This document shows positions 16,794-24,846 of a stretch of 62,212 nt of DNA, piece by piece. The DNA lies in assembly GCA_017435045.1 (NCBI GenBank), contig JAFSFT010000054.1, forward strand, positions 1-62,212, written 5' to 3'. Under the pieces are notes generated by a model, which saw nothing but the letters and a program-made list of their open reading frames with translations, was not told the DNA's origin and ran no database searches. The translations under genes and the position numbers were made by a program. The DNA comes from Oscillospiraceae bacterium (GTDB taxonomy: Bacteria > Bacillota > Clostridia > Oscillospirales > Ruminococcaceae). Each line of letters begins with the position of its first letter. The first letter of the stretch is position 1.

Positions 16794-18130
16794 ATATTTA
16801 TCTCCTCTGTTGTTTTATCTCGCTTTCTTTTAACCGCAATTCTCGCTGCAAACAGTGCCAGCAGCAGTGTCCACGATATTCCCTCTGCATAAGCGATAAC
16901 CATATTGTCAAACACCGGTTTAAGTGCATAGGAGTTTATTATCCTTACCGCAAGGGCTGTTACACCTATGATACTGGAATACAACACCTCGCCCAAACCT
17001 TCAATATAGCCTCTGCAGGCCATAGCCAGACCATAGATTACATAGAACTTTGCAAGACTGCGGAAAAAGTCTGTGCCTATTGCCACAACCTCCGGTCCTG
17101 CGCCAAAAATCTCGACCATTTTGCCGCCAAAGGTCACAACCAACAGCGTCAGCACGGATGATACTATTATCATAAGTCCTACACCCGATTTGAATATGTT
17201 CCATGCCCTCTTTTTATCCCCTGCACCGTAGCTTTGTGCCACAAGTGTGGATATGCCCGAGCCAAGATTTATAACAGGCAGCAGTGCTATGCAGTCCACA
17301 CGGTATGCTGTGGTTATGGCGGCAACTGTAGCCGTACCAAAACCGTTCATAAATGCCTGCAGTATCATATTGCCAAAGGAGTTGATACAGGACTGCACCA
17401 TCGGCGGTGTGCCAAAGGAAAAGCCTTTTGCAAGGCAGTCTCTGCTGAAGATTTCTCCCTTTTTAAATCTGATAACCGGATGTCTGCAAACACCGTAGAT
17501 TATCATAAACGCTGTCATTGCCGCCTGTGCGATAACTGTGGCAACTGCGGCCCCCTTTACACCCCAGCCAAAACCTGCAACAAAGAGTATATCCATCACA
17601 ACGTTTACTGCAGACGACACAAGCACGGCGTAAAAAGGTGCACGGCTGTCCCCTATTGCACGTATTGCCGCTGCATAAAGGTTATAAACTGTGAGAAAAG
17701 GAACACCCACTGTTATAATCTGCAGATATGTCTTTGAGTTTTCAAAGATATCCGCAGGTGTATCCATAACTGTAAGCAGTCTGCCCGAAACATTGAAAAC
17801 CACCACTGCCACAACTGTGAAAATTACACCGAGAATAACAAGAAAGGTGGAAAGTATACGGCTAATCTGTTCCCTTTCGCCTCTGCCGAACTTCTGTGCG
17901 ATAAGTATAGACAACCCTGTGGTAAAGCCCGTTATCGCCATTATATAAAAATTGTTTATCGAGCTTACCGCACCTATAGCCGCCAGTGCAGTTTCGCCAT
18001 TTACATTGCCAACAATAAAGGCATCCGCCCAGTTGTAAAGCTGCTGCAGAATACCGCTTAATATAAGCGGAGTGCAGAACTTTACCAGCGTCCAGGCTAT
18101 ATTTTCGTTTTTAGTACCACTTGAAATCAT
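16790..18130 (-). CDS. MATE-family efflux transporter
   Basis: 446-aa inner-membrane protein of about 12 helices. It has two related halves (SGILQQLYNWADAFIVGNVNG; MVQSCINSFGNMILQAFMNG) and the family's ALAAIGAVSSI-type segment. Such proteins export cationic compounds against Na+ or H+. ATG at 18130 with a modest GGAGA site. It is the first gene of a two-gene unit with the tyrosine phosphatase. Confidence 0.92.
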   Translation of the reverse strand: MISSGTKNENIAWTLVKFCTPLILSGILQQLYNWADAFIVGNVNGETALAAIGAVSSINNFYIMAITGFTTGLSILIAQKFGRGEREQISRILSTFLVILGVIFTVVAVVVFNVSGRLLTVMDTPADIFENSKTYLQIITVGVPFLTVYNLYAAAIRAIGDSRAPFYAVLVSSAVNVVMDILFVAGFGWGVKGAAVATVIAQAAMTAFMIIYGVCRHPVIRFKKGEIFSRDCLAKGFSFGTPPMVQSCINSFGNMILQAFMNGFGTATVAAITTAYRVDCIALLPVINLGSGISTLVAQSYGAGDKKRAWNIFKSGVGLMIIVSSVLTLLVVTFGGKMVEIFGAGPEVVAIGTDFFRSLAKFYVIYGLAMACRGYIEGLGEVLYSSIIGVTALAVRIINSYALKPVFDNMVIAYAEGISWTLLLALFAARIAVKRKRDKTTEEINI

Positions 18131-18220
18131 CTGTTTCTCCGTAACACATCATGTATTGTATCCATATTAACACATTTGTCCCAAGGTATCAAATATCCAG
18201 ATTTTTTATTGTATATAATC

Positions 18221-18249
18221 TTGATTTTGAGCTGATAAAATCTTATTAT
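18221..18249 (+). promoter_or_regulatory. Sigma-A promoter of the MoaE-like gene
   Basis: TTGATT (18221-18226), 17 bp, TATTAT (18244-18249), 34 bp upstream of the ATG. Confidence 0.6.
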
Positions 18250-18283
18250 AAATATGTAAAATTACTTTTCAGAGGTATATCTT

Positions 18284-18676
18284 ATGAGCAAAGCAATCCC
18301 ATCCATACACGACTGGCTTAAGGAAGCCAAAGAACATCCGTCCGCCCCTAATGTGGGTATGTATCTTGTACATAATGGTGTTGTGCGTGAAACCGCAAAG
18401 GCAAAGGTACGTCATGGCGAAGAAAACACAAAACCTGTTGTGGGAATGGATTTTTCCTACGACAAGGAAAAGGTTGATGCCGCAATTGCCGAAACCTATA
18501 ATCAGCCCGGCGTTCTTTACATAAAGGTATGGATTAACGAGGGGCTGCTGAATGTAGGCGATGACATTATGTATGTGCTTATAGGCGGCGATATCCGACC
18601 TCACGTTATAGACGGCCTGCAGTTCCTTGTGGACAAAATTAAAAAGGAATGTGTTGTTGAAAAAGAAATTTATTGA
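18284..18676 (+). CDS. MoaE-like protein (molybdopterin synthase large-subunit family)
   Basis: 130 aa. The central VLYIKVWINEGLLNVGDDIM and the following YVLIGGDIRPHVIDGLQ resemble MoaE, which joins with MoaD to insert sulfur into the molybdopterin precursor. No other molybdenum-cofactor gene is visible, and this short stand-alone form may have another role. A promoter, AGAGG ribosome site and terminator make it a single-gene unit. The family assignment is moderately sure; the reaction is not. Confidence 0.65.
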   Translation: MSKAIPSIHDWLKEAKEHPSAPNVGMYLVHNGVVRETAKAKVRHGEENTKPVVGMDFSYDKEKVDAAIAETYNQPGVLYIKVWINEGLLNVGDDIMYVLIGGDIRPHVIDGLQFLVDKIKKECVVEKEIY

Positions 18677-18685
18677 TGTATATAC

Positions 18686-18719
18686 AAAATCCTCCCGATG
18701 ATTGGTCGGGAGGATTTTT
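18686..18719. terminator. Bidirectional terminator
   Basis: AATCCTCCCGA and TCGGGAGGATT form an 11-bp stem with T/A runs on both sides, between convergent genes. Confidence 0.85.
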
Positions 18720-18745
18720 GTATGGAGAGAATTATTACACTGTAA

Positions 18746-20173
18746 TTATCCGAATATTTTAGCAAACATATTTATAATAAAAGTGAAAAAGCCTGTAGAC
18801 TGCAGGAAAAGCACAGCCATAATTACAGGTGTGATAAATTTTACCATCACAACATACATAGCTTTTCTGCTGAATTTTTCGCCGTTACGCTGCATTTCGT
18901 CAATAATCCACTGTGGCTTGATAACCCAACCTACAAATACACTTGTAATAAGCGCGATAAGCGGCATAAGGAAGCTGTTGCTGATATAGTCAGCTATATC
19001 GAGAATCTGGCCTACTGCACCGTTTGGCAGTGTAAGTTCAAAATAGAATACATTGTAACCGAGACAGATTATAATTGATGCAACAGCAGAGATAACACCG
19101 ATTATAAAACTGGTCTTCTTCCTGCTTGCACCTGTTTTGCTCATTACACCCGCTACAAGTGTTTCCATAATGGACACGCAGGAGGTAAGAGCCGCAAACG
19201 CAACCATAATAAAGAACACAATCCCTACAACAGAGCCCATTGAGCCCATTGACATAAATACTTTAGGCAGAGAGATAAACATAAGACTTGGGCCGGATGT
19301 CATACCCTCTGTGCCCATAAACACATAAACTGCAGGGATAATCATTGCACCTGCAAGCAGTGCAACACCTGTGTCGAACAGTTCAATCTGTGTGATGGAT
19401 TTATTAAGGTCAACATCCTTTTTTACATAGGAGCCGTATGTAATCATAATACCCATTGATACGCTGAGAGAGAAAAACAACTGGCTCATGGCATCAAGGA
19501 GAATGCTGAGAAATTTTGAAAATGTAACACCTGTAAAATCAGGTATAAGGTAAACTGCAAGCCCCTGCATACCTGTGCGGGTAACGCCATTTGCATCTGT
19601 GTGGCTGAGGGTAAGTGAGAAAACAGCAATTGCTATAACCATAAGGATAAGACCCGGCATAACAATCTTTGAAAAACGTTCAATGCCTTTATCAACACCT
19701 GCATATACAACAAATGCCGTAAGTGCAAGGAATATGAGCATATAAACTATCGGAGATATCTGACTTGTGATAAAGCCTGTAAAATATCCGTCCTGTGCAG
19801 CAGCTGAACCTTTGCCTGTAATGTAATCAACAATATATCTGAGCACCCATCCGCCTATAACTGTATAGTATGTCATAATAATGGCAGGGATAAGGAATGT
19901 GATTTTGCCCAGGAAATCCCACTTTTTGCTGATTGCACCAAATGCATCAATTGCACTTTTGCCTGTTTTTCTGCCTATGGCAATATCCGTTACAAGCAGT
20001 GAAAAGCCAAAAGTAACAACCAGAATGAGATATACAAAAATAAACAGACCGCCGCCATCACGGGCTGCAAGATATGGAAAACGCCATATGTTGCCCACAC
20101 CTACTGCACTGCCTGCTGCAGCAAGCACAAAACCTATAGAGCCTGTAAAGCTGCTCTTCTTTTTATTATCCAT
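18746..20173 (-). CDS. Sodium-dependent NSS/SNF-family symporter
   Basis: 475-aa membrane protein. The N-terminus GSIGFVLAAAGSAVGVGNIW followed by RFPYLAARDGGG is the sodium- and substrate-binding signature of the neurotransmitter:sodium symporter (LeuT-like) family; about 11-12 helices follow. It probably imports an amino acid with Na+. ATG at 20173 with AAAGAGGA upstream. It is divergent from an XRE regulator that shares its control region, which suggests local control. Confidence 0.95.
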   Translation of the reverse strand: MDNKKKSSFTGSIGFVLAAAGSAVGVGNIWRFPYLAARDGGGLFIFVYLILVVTFGFSLLVTDIAIGRKTGKSAIDAFGAISKKWDFLGKITFLIPAIIMTYYTVIGGWVLRYIVDYITGKGSAAAQDGYFTGFITSQISPIVYMLIFLALTAFVVYAGVDKGIERFSKIVMPGLILMVIAIAVFSLTLSHTDANGVTRTGMQGLAVYLIPDFTGVTFSKFLSILLDAMSQLFFSLSVSMGIMITYGSYVKKDVDLNKSITQIELFDTGVALLAGAMIIPAVYVFMGTEGMTSGPSLMFISLPKVFMSMGSMGSVVGIVFFIMVAFAALTSCVSIMETLVAGVMSKTGASRKKTSFIIGVISAVASIIICLGYNVFYFELTLPNGAVGQILDIADYISNSFLMPLIALITSVFVGWVIKPQWIIDEMQRNGEKFSRKAMYVVMVKFITPVIMAVLFLQSTGFFTFIINMFAKIFG

Positions 20174-20215
20174 AACAATTTTCCTCTTTTGCTTTATTTA
20201 CAAAATCTGCTTAGC

Positions 20216-20375
20216 AGTATACCTTAAAATCAAAAACATCTCAAATCGGTTAAAGTTTCTTTAAAATAGATTTTTATATAATCAAGTTTCTTTATAATAG
20301 AATATTGACATTTTTCTGGACTGTGGTACACTAAAATTGTAAAAAAACTATTAAATGTATATTTTAACGAAACTT
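20216..20375. promoter_or_regulatory. Divergent promoters with three AAGTTTC operator-like boxes
   Basis: Leftward promoter: TTGAGA (20244-20239), 17 bp, TATACT (20221-20216) for the symporter. Rightward promoter: TTGACA (20305-20310), 16 bp, TACACT (20327-20332) for the regulator. AAGTTTCTTTA occurs at 20253-20263 and 20284-20294, and the inverse GAAACTT at 20369-20375, next to both promoters. Confidence 0.65.
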
Positions 20376-20390
20376 TTTTAAGGATAAAAT

Positions 20391-21116
20391 ATGAAAAAAG
20401 TCAATCAGCATATAGGCAGCAGAATACGCAATTTCCGCAAGATGAAAAAGCTTACCATACAGCAGCTTGCGGATACTATACACAAAAGCCGTGCCACGGT
20501 AAGCAAGTACGAAACAGGCGAAATAACCCTTGATATAGAAACACTTTATGATATAAGTGCGGCACTGGATGTGGATTTAAACCAGCTTACTGACTATCGT
20601 CCCCCAAAAGCGGAACCACCTGCCGAAATTGTGGATTACAGCGGCAAAAGTCCGTTTTTCCACGCTGAAAAGCTGTACTTTTATTTCTATGACGGCAGAT
20701 ACAACCGCCTTAAAGATGGCATTATAGATATACACCGCAATACCTTTGAGGACGGATGCTATGACGCCAGCCTGTCCATACGCTCTGTTACCCCTACAGG
20801 CAGAATAAGCGAGGTTTATTACACAGGCAAGGTACTGTACAGCGATATGCTTATCCGTTTTTCCTTTGTAAACCAGTACAACAAACTGGAGGAAGACCTG
20901 CTGTACATCTTTAACCCACTTGAATTAAGGGATTTTACAGAAGGATTGCTGTGCGGCATCTCCAGTGCCGACCTTATGCCCTGTGCCTTTAAATGCATTG
21001 TTACATTGAGTCCGCAGGAGGCAACCGAGGAGCTGAAAAAGCAGCTTTTGTTCACCCCAAAGGAAATCCGCCGCTGGCAGAAAATGAATATGCTGGTGGT
21101 TGACAACCACGGATAA
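20391..21116 (+). CDS. XRE-family transcriptional regulator with unknown C-terminal domain
   Basis: 241 aa. Residues about 8-66 form a Cro/CI-type helix-turn-helix (IGSRIRNFRKMKKLTIQQLA, SRATVSKYETGE). The C-terminal ~165 residues are rich in aromatic residues (EKLYFYFYDGRYNRLKDGII), contain no Cys ligand set, and I do not recognise them; they may bind an effector. It is divergent from the NSS symporter with shared operator-like boxes, so it probably senses the symporter's substrate (inference). Confidence 0.85.
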   Translation: MKKVNQHIGSRIRNFRKMKKLTIQQLADTIHKSRATVSKYETGEITLDIETLYDISAALDVDLNQLTDYRPPKAEPPAEIVDYSGKSPFFHAEKLYFYFYDGRYNRLKDGIIDIHRNTFEDGCYDASLSIRSVTPTGRISEVYYTGKVLYSDMLIRFSFVNQYNKLEEDLLYIFNPLELRDFTEGLLCGISSADLMPCAFKCIVTLSPQEATEELKKQLLFTPKEIRRWQKMNMLVVDNHG

Positions 21117-21226
21117 TAATTGTATTGCGTAAAAACTCTGTAAACAGCAATATATATCCGTGCTGTACAGCAATATTTTCCCACCGGTTGTCAGCCGTCT
21201 TCCCTTTTACAACAAAAAATTGCACG

Positions 21227-21262
21227 AAAAAGCCCTGCAGAAAAATCTCTGCAGGGCTTTTC
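21227..21262. terminator. Terminator of metK
   Basis: AAAAGCCCTGCAG (21227-21239) pairs with CTGCAGGGCTTTT (21249-21261), with runs on both sides. It also ends the XRE transcript. Confidence 0.85.
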
Positions 21263-21291
21263 CTGTATGGTTTTAACAAACAAAAATTCAA

Positions 21292-22440
21292 TTATTCATT
21301 AACAGCTGCAAGCAGTTCGTCAACCTTGTCTCTGTCTTCCCATCTTACGCCAAGGTCTTCGCGGCCGATATGACCATAAGCAGCAAGTTTGCGGTAAATT
21401 GGTTTTCTGAGGTCGAGAGTTTTGATAATTTCCTGTGGACGGAGGTCGAATACTTTGCTTACTGCAGCTTCGATTTTTTCTTCAGGAACTGTGTTTGTGC
21501 CGAATGTGTCAACCAGCACGGAAACAGGTTCCGCAACACCGATAGCATATGCAATCTGAACTTCACATTTTTTTGCAAGGCCTGCTGCTACGATGTTTTT
21601 AGCAACGTATCTTGCAGCATAAGCAGCACTGCGGTCAACCTTTGTTGGGTCTTTGCCGCTGAATGCACCGCCGCCGTGACGTGCATAGCCGCCGTATGTG
21701 TCAACGATGATTTTTCTGCCTGTAAGGCCGGAGTCACCCTGTGGACCGCCTACAACAAAACGGCCTGTTGGGTTGATATGATATTTTGTGTTTTCGTCAA
21801 GAAGGTGTGCAGGAATAACTGGTTTGATAACATATTCCATCATATCTTCTTTAATCTGTTCAAGTGTAACTTCAGGTGCGTGCTGTGTGGAAAGAACAAC
21901 TGTATCAACTCTTGTCGGAACACCGTCGTTGTATTCTACTGTAACCTGTGTTTTGCCGTCTGGTCTGAGATAGTCCACAACACCTGTTTTTCTTACTTCG
22001 GAAAGGCGTTTTGCCATCTTGTGTGCAAGAGAAATTGGCATTGGCATAAGTTCTTCTGTTTCGTCACAGGCATAACCAAACATCATGCCCTGGTCGCCTG
22101 CACCGCCAACTGTGTCGTTTGCACCCATAGCAATATCTGGGGACTGTTCGTCAATAGCTGTGAGAACAGCAACAGTTTCGCTGTCAAAACCGAATTTTGC
22201 ACGTGTGTAGCCGATTTCTTCAACTACTTTTCTTGCAATTTTTGGGAAATCAACATAACAGCTTGTTGTGATTTCGCCCATACAGAAAACCATACCTGTT
22301 GTAACGCTTGTTTCGCATGCAACACGGCCGTTAGGGTCTTTTTCGAGAATAGCATCAAGCACTGCGTCAGAAATCTGGTCAGCGATTTTATCAGGATGAC
22401 CTTCTGTTACAGATTCGGATGTAAATAACATTTTTGCCAT
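21292..22440 (-). CDS. metK: S-adenosylmethionine synthetase
   Basis: Makes SAM from methionine and ATP. The conserved motifs [32 protein letters not shown] and [16 protein letters not shown] are present. The frame opens at a TTG (22461), but GGAG lies 8 nt before the ATG at 22440 ([11 protein letters not shown]), giving 382 aa, the usual length. It is controlled by the SAM-I riboswitch and a consensus promoter immediately upstream. Confidence 0.98.
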   Translation of the reverse strand: MAKMLFTSESVTEGHPDKIADQISDAVLDAILEKDPNGRVACETSVTTGMVFCMGEITTSCYVDFPKIARKVVEEIGYTRAKFGFDSETVAVLTAIDEQSPDIAMGANDTVGGAGDQGMMFGYACDETEELMPMPISLAHKMAKRLSEVRKTGVVDYLRPDGKTQVTVEYNDGVPTRVDTVVLSTQHAPEVTLEQIKEDMMEYVIKPVIPAHLLDENTKYHINPTGRFVVGGPQGDSGLTGRKIIVDTYGGYARHGGGAFSGKDPTKVDRSAAYAARYVAKNIVAAGLAKKCEVQIAYAIGVAEPVSVLVDTFGTNTVPEEKIEAAVSKVFDLRPQEIIKTLDLRKPIYRKLAAYGHIGREDLGVRWEDRDKVDELLAAVNE

Positions 22441-22499
22441 AATTTGTACTCCTTTTTTCAATATAGATATATTGAGAACTTAACTTTTAAACAAATAAA

Positions 22500-22628
22500 A
22501 AACTCGCAGGCAAAAACCTGCGAGTTATAATGACTTATCTCTCGGTTTTTTACCGTTGGATTTAGCACCTTGCAATAAGCAGGTTGCCGGACTTCGCTGG
22601 GCCAATTCCCTCTGTCTCTCTTAATAAG
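22500..22628 (-). promoter_or_regulatory. SAM-I (S-box) riboswitch with terminator
   Basis: The minus-strand aptamer runs 22628-22534: CTTATTAAGAGAGACAGAGG, the conserved GGCCCAGCGAAGTCCGGCAA segment, AAGGTGCTAAATCC, and the closing GAGAGATAAG. The terminator AACTCGCAGG / CCTGCGAGTT (22526-22501) with TTTTTTA follows. SAM binding should switch metK off. Confidence 0.97.
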
Positions 22629-22649
22629 TTAAATTCAATTATCAGATAT

Positions 22650-22678
22650 ATTATATGTGACTATGTATAGTTTGTCAA
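22650..22678 (-). promoter_or_regulatory. Consensus sigma-A promoter of metK
   Basis: TTGACA (22678-22673), exactly 17 bp, TATAAT (22655-22650), just upstream of the SAM-I aptamer and only 9 bp past the ribU stop. Confidence 0.9.
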
Positions 22679-22686
22679 TAATAATT

Positions 22687-23277
22687 TCAGCTATTTTTAC
22701 CACGAAGTATCGGTGCCAGCGGTTTGTAGATAAGCATTGTGATAACTACACTGAGCATACCTTTGATAAATGTGTACGGAACATTGAACCATAAAAGTGC
22801 CTGCCACAGATTTTCAACGTGTGGATTGATTGCACTGTATGCTCCGATGATAACCTCAAGCGGCATAATGTTTGTGTACACAGGATAAACGATAAAATAG
22901 TTTGTAAAAAGGCTGAGAATTGCCATTGTAGCTGCACCCACCACAGAAGCAATCATAGCACCTTTTTTTGTTCTCATTCTCTGATAGATAAAGCCTGCAG
23001 GGGCAACAAACATTGTGCCGAGAAGAAAGTTGGAAACTTCGCCAACTCCTCCTGTTGTGGTAAAAAATACATTGATAAGGTTTTTAACAAGGCACACTGT
23101 AATACCCGAAACCGGGCCAAATGTGAAGGATGCTATAAGTGCAGGAAGTTCGGATAAATCCATTTTGATAAAGCTTGGCATAAGCGGTACGCTGAAGCTG
23201 AAAAACATAAGCACAGTGGATACGGCTGCAAGCATAGCGGTTGATGTCATTTTTCTGATGTCAGTTCTTTTTTTCAT
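22687..23277 (-). CDS. ribU: ECF transporter S component, riboflavin type (RibU)
   Basis: 196-aa membrane protein of about five or six helices (SVPLMPSFIKMDLSELPALI, FTFGPVSGITVCLVKNLIN, GEVSNFLLGTMFV), typical of RibU. It binds riboflavin and works with the shared EcfA/EcfT module, whose genes are not in the window. An FMN riboswitch upstream supports the substrate. ATG at 23277 with GGAGG upstream. No terminator is seen between it and the metK promoter. Confidence 0.93.
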   Translation of the reverse strand: MKKRTDIRKMTSTAMLAAVSTVLMFFSFSVPLMPSFIKMDLSELPALIASFTFGPVSGITVCLVKNLINVFFTTTGGVGEVSNFLLGTMFVAPAGFIYQRMRTKKGAMIASVVGAATMAILSLFTNYFIVYPVYTNIMPLEVIIGAYSAINPHVENLWQALLWFNVPYTFIKGMLSVVITMLIYKPLAPILRGKNS

Positions 23278-23335
23278 ATATTACCTCCGAATTTTCGAGG
23301 TCTGTTCTTCGAGTGTAGCTTGTGTATAAAAACAA

Positions 23336-23490
23336 AAGCCCTGATTATAAAATCAGGGCTTTGAAAAGCAACATAAGCTGGTTTCTTTCATCCGGACTGT
23401 ACCGTCGGCTCTGGAATTCCACCAGATCAGCGCTTATAAAGCGGTCGTGGGCTTTAACCACCGGTGAGGAATTGCACCTCGCCCTGAAAC
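23336..23490 (-). promoter_or_regulatory. FMN (RFN) riboswitch with terminator
   Basis: The minus-strand aptamer 23490-23381 shows GTTTCAGGGCGAGGTGCAAT, CCGGTGG, AGCCCACGA, GATCTGGTGGAATTCCAGAG, CCGACGGT and GGATGAAAGAAAC. The terminator AGCCCTGATTTT / AATCAGGGCT with a T run follows (23361-23337). FMN should repress ribU. Confidence 0.97.
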
Positions 23491-23507
23491 AGACTGTTTA
23501 CAATATT

Positions 23508-23535
23508 AATATATCACTAAACATCTGTTTGTCAA
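23508..23535 (-). promoter_or_regulatory. Sigma-A promoter of ribU
   Basis: TTGACA (23535-23530), 16 bp, TATATT (23513-23508), immediately upstream of the FMN aptamer. Confidence 0.8.
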
Positions 23536-23629
23536 TATTTTTACAGCGTGTAAATGTGAAAAACATTTTGATATTGCCATATTATTTTTTTACTGTTAAA
23601 ATAACAATGTATATCCAAGGAGGTATCTT

Positions 23630-24706
23630 ATGAATATTATCGATAACATTTACTTTAAATTATTTGACTCTCAGGATCCTGCTGGTGTTATTATCGGTAT
23701 TGTTTCGGCCATTGCCGTACTTGTACTTTTTAAAATTTTTGCAGTAATTATAAGCAAAAATGCAAAATTCATTGCAAAAAAAATCTTCAGAGCCAAAAAT
23801 GAAAATATTGAAAATGCAATTGTATCAACAATTACAAAACCTATAAATTATTTTATTTCCGCTACAGGCATTGCTGTCGCCATAACTATGCTTCCGTTCA
23901 GTATAGCAATCAGCACTGTTCTCAACCTTTATGTAACCAAAATATACCGGCTTGCTGTTGTTGCACTTCTGGGTATGCTTGCAGTAGGTGCAGTAGACAG
24001 CGTGCAGTATCATTCCAGGCTGTTCACAGAAAGCGAAAACAAAACCCTGCTGCAGTTTTTTATTAAAATTGCAAAGGCTATAGTTATTTTTCTTACTGTT
24101 GCTATTCTCCTTAAAGAAGTTGGATTTGACGTGACAGGTCTTATAACAAGCCTTGGCCTTGGCGGTGTTGTACTGGCATTGGCTGCACAGGATACCGCAA
24201 GCAATCTGTTCTCGGGTATTGTAATTCTTTTTGACAAACCTTTTGCAGTTGGCGACTGGATAAGTGTTAGCGGCATGGAAGGTATTGTTGAGGAGATGAG
24301 CTTCCGTTCCTGCCGCATCAGAACCTTTGACAATGCCCTTATCTCTGTGCCAAACTCCAAGCTGGGCAGCGACAGCGTGACCAACTGGACAAAGATGAAT
24401 GTGAGAAAAACCAGAATTACTATAGGACTGGTTTACTCCACAAAAAAGGAAACTTTGCAGAAGGTATGTGACGAAATCAAAGCAAATCTCGCAAAATATG
24501 ATTCCATCAAAAAAGACAATATTATGGTATGGTTTGACAACTTTAATGCATCCAGCCTTGACATTGTAATACAGTATCACACATATCTTACAGGTGCCGC
24601 TGACTTTTTTGCCCTCAAACAGGAAATACAGTATATGATTATGGATGTTGTGGAATCAAACGGCACAGACTTTGCATTTAATACCCAGACAATCCACATA
24701 TCGTGA
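23630..24706 (+). CDS. Small-conductance mechanosensitive channel (MscS family)
   Basis: 358 aa. Four membrane segments lead into the MscS core: GLGGVVLALAAQDTASNLFS is the pore-lining helix, followed by GIVILFDKPFAVGDWI, the beta domain (GIVEEMSFRSCRIRTFDNAL, VPNSKL) and an alpha/beta C-terminal domain. It opens under membrane tension to relieve osmotic shock. AAGGAGG precedes the ATG. Last host gene before the prophage. Confidence 0.93.
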   Translation: MNIIDNIYFKLFDSQDPAGVIIGIVSAIAVLVLFKIFAVIISKNAKFIAKKIFRAKNENIENAIVSTITKPINYFISATGIAVAITMLPFSIAISTVLNLYVTKIYRLAVVALLGMLAVGAVDSVQYHSRLFTESENKTLLQFFIKIAKAIVIFLTVAILLKEVGFDVTGLITSLGLGGVVLALAAQDTASNLFSGIVILFDKPFAVGDWISVSGMEGIVEEMSFRSCRIRTFDNALISVPNSKLGSDSVTNWTKMNVRKTRITIGLVYSTKKETLQKVCDEIKANLAKYDSIKKDNIMVWFDNFNASSLDIVIQYHTYLTGAADFFALKQEIQYMIMDVVESNGTDFAFNTQTIHIS

Positions 24707-24814
24707 CATTTAGTGTTAAATAGCGCATTTAAATCCATTTATCCCATATTTTTTCTTATTTTTACGCCCGTTTTTTTCGTCTGTTTTAACAAAAAGTATC
24801 AAAAAAGTATCACA

Positions 24815-24845
24815 AAAAAGACCGAGATTTCTCTCGGCCTTTTCT
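24815..24845. terminator. Bidirectional terminator at the host/prophage boundary
   Basis: AAGACCGAGA and TCTCGGCCTT form the stem, with A and T runs on either side. It separates the end of mscS from the end of the phage late operon. Confidence 0.75.
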
Positions 24846-24846
24846 T

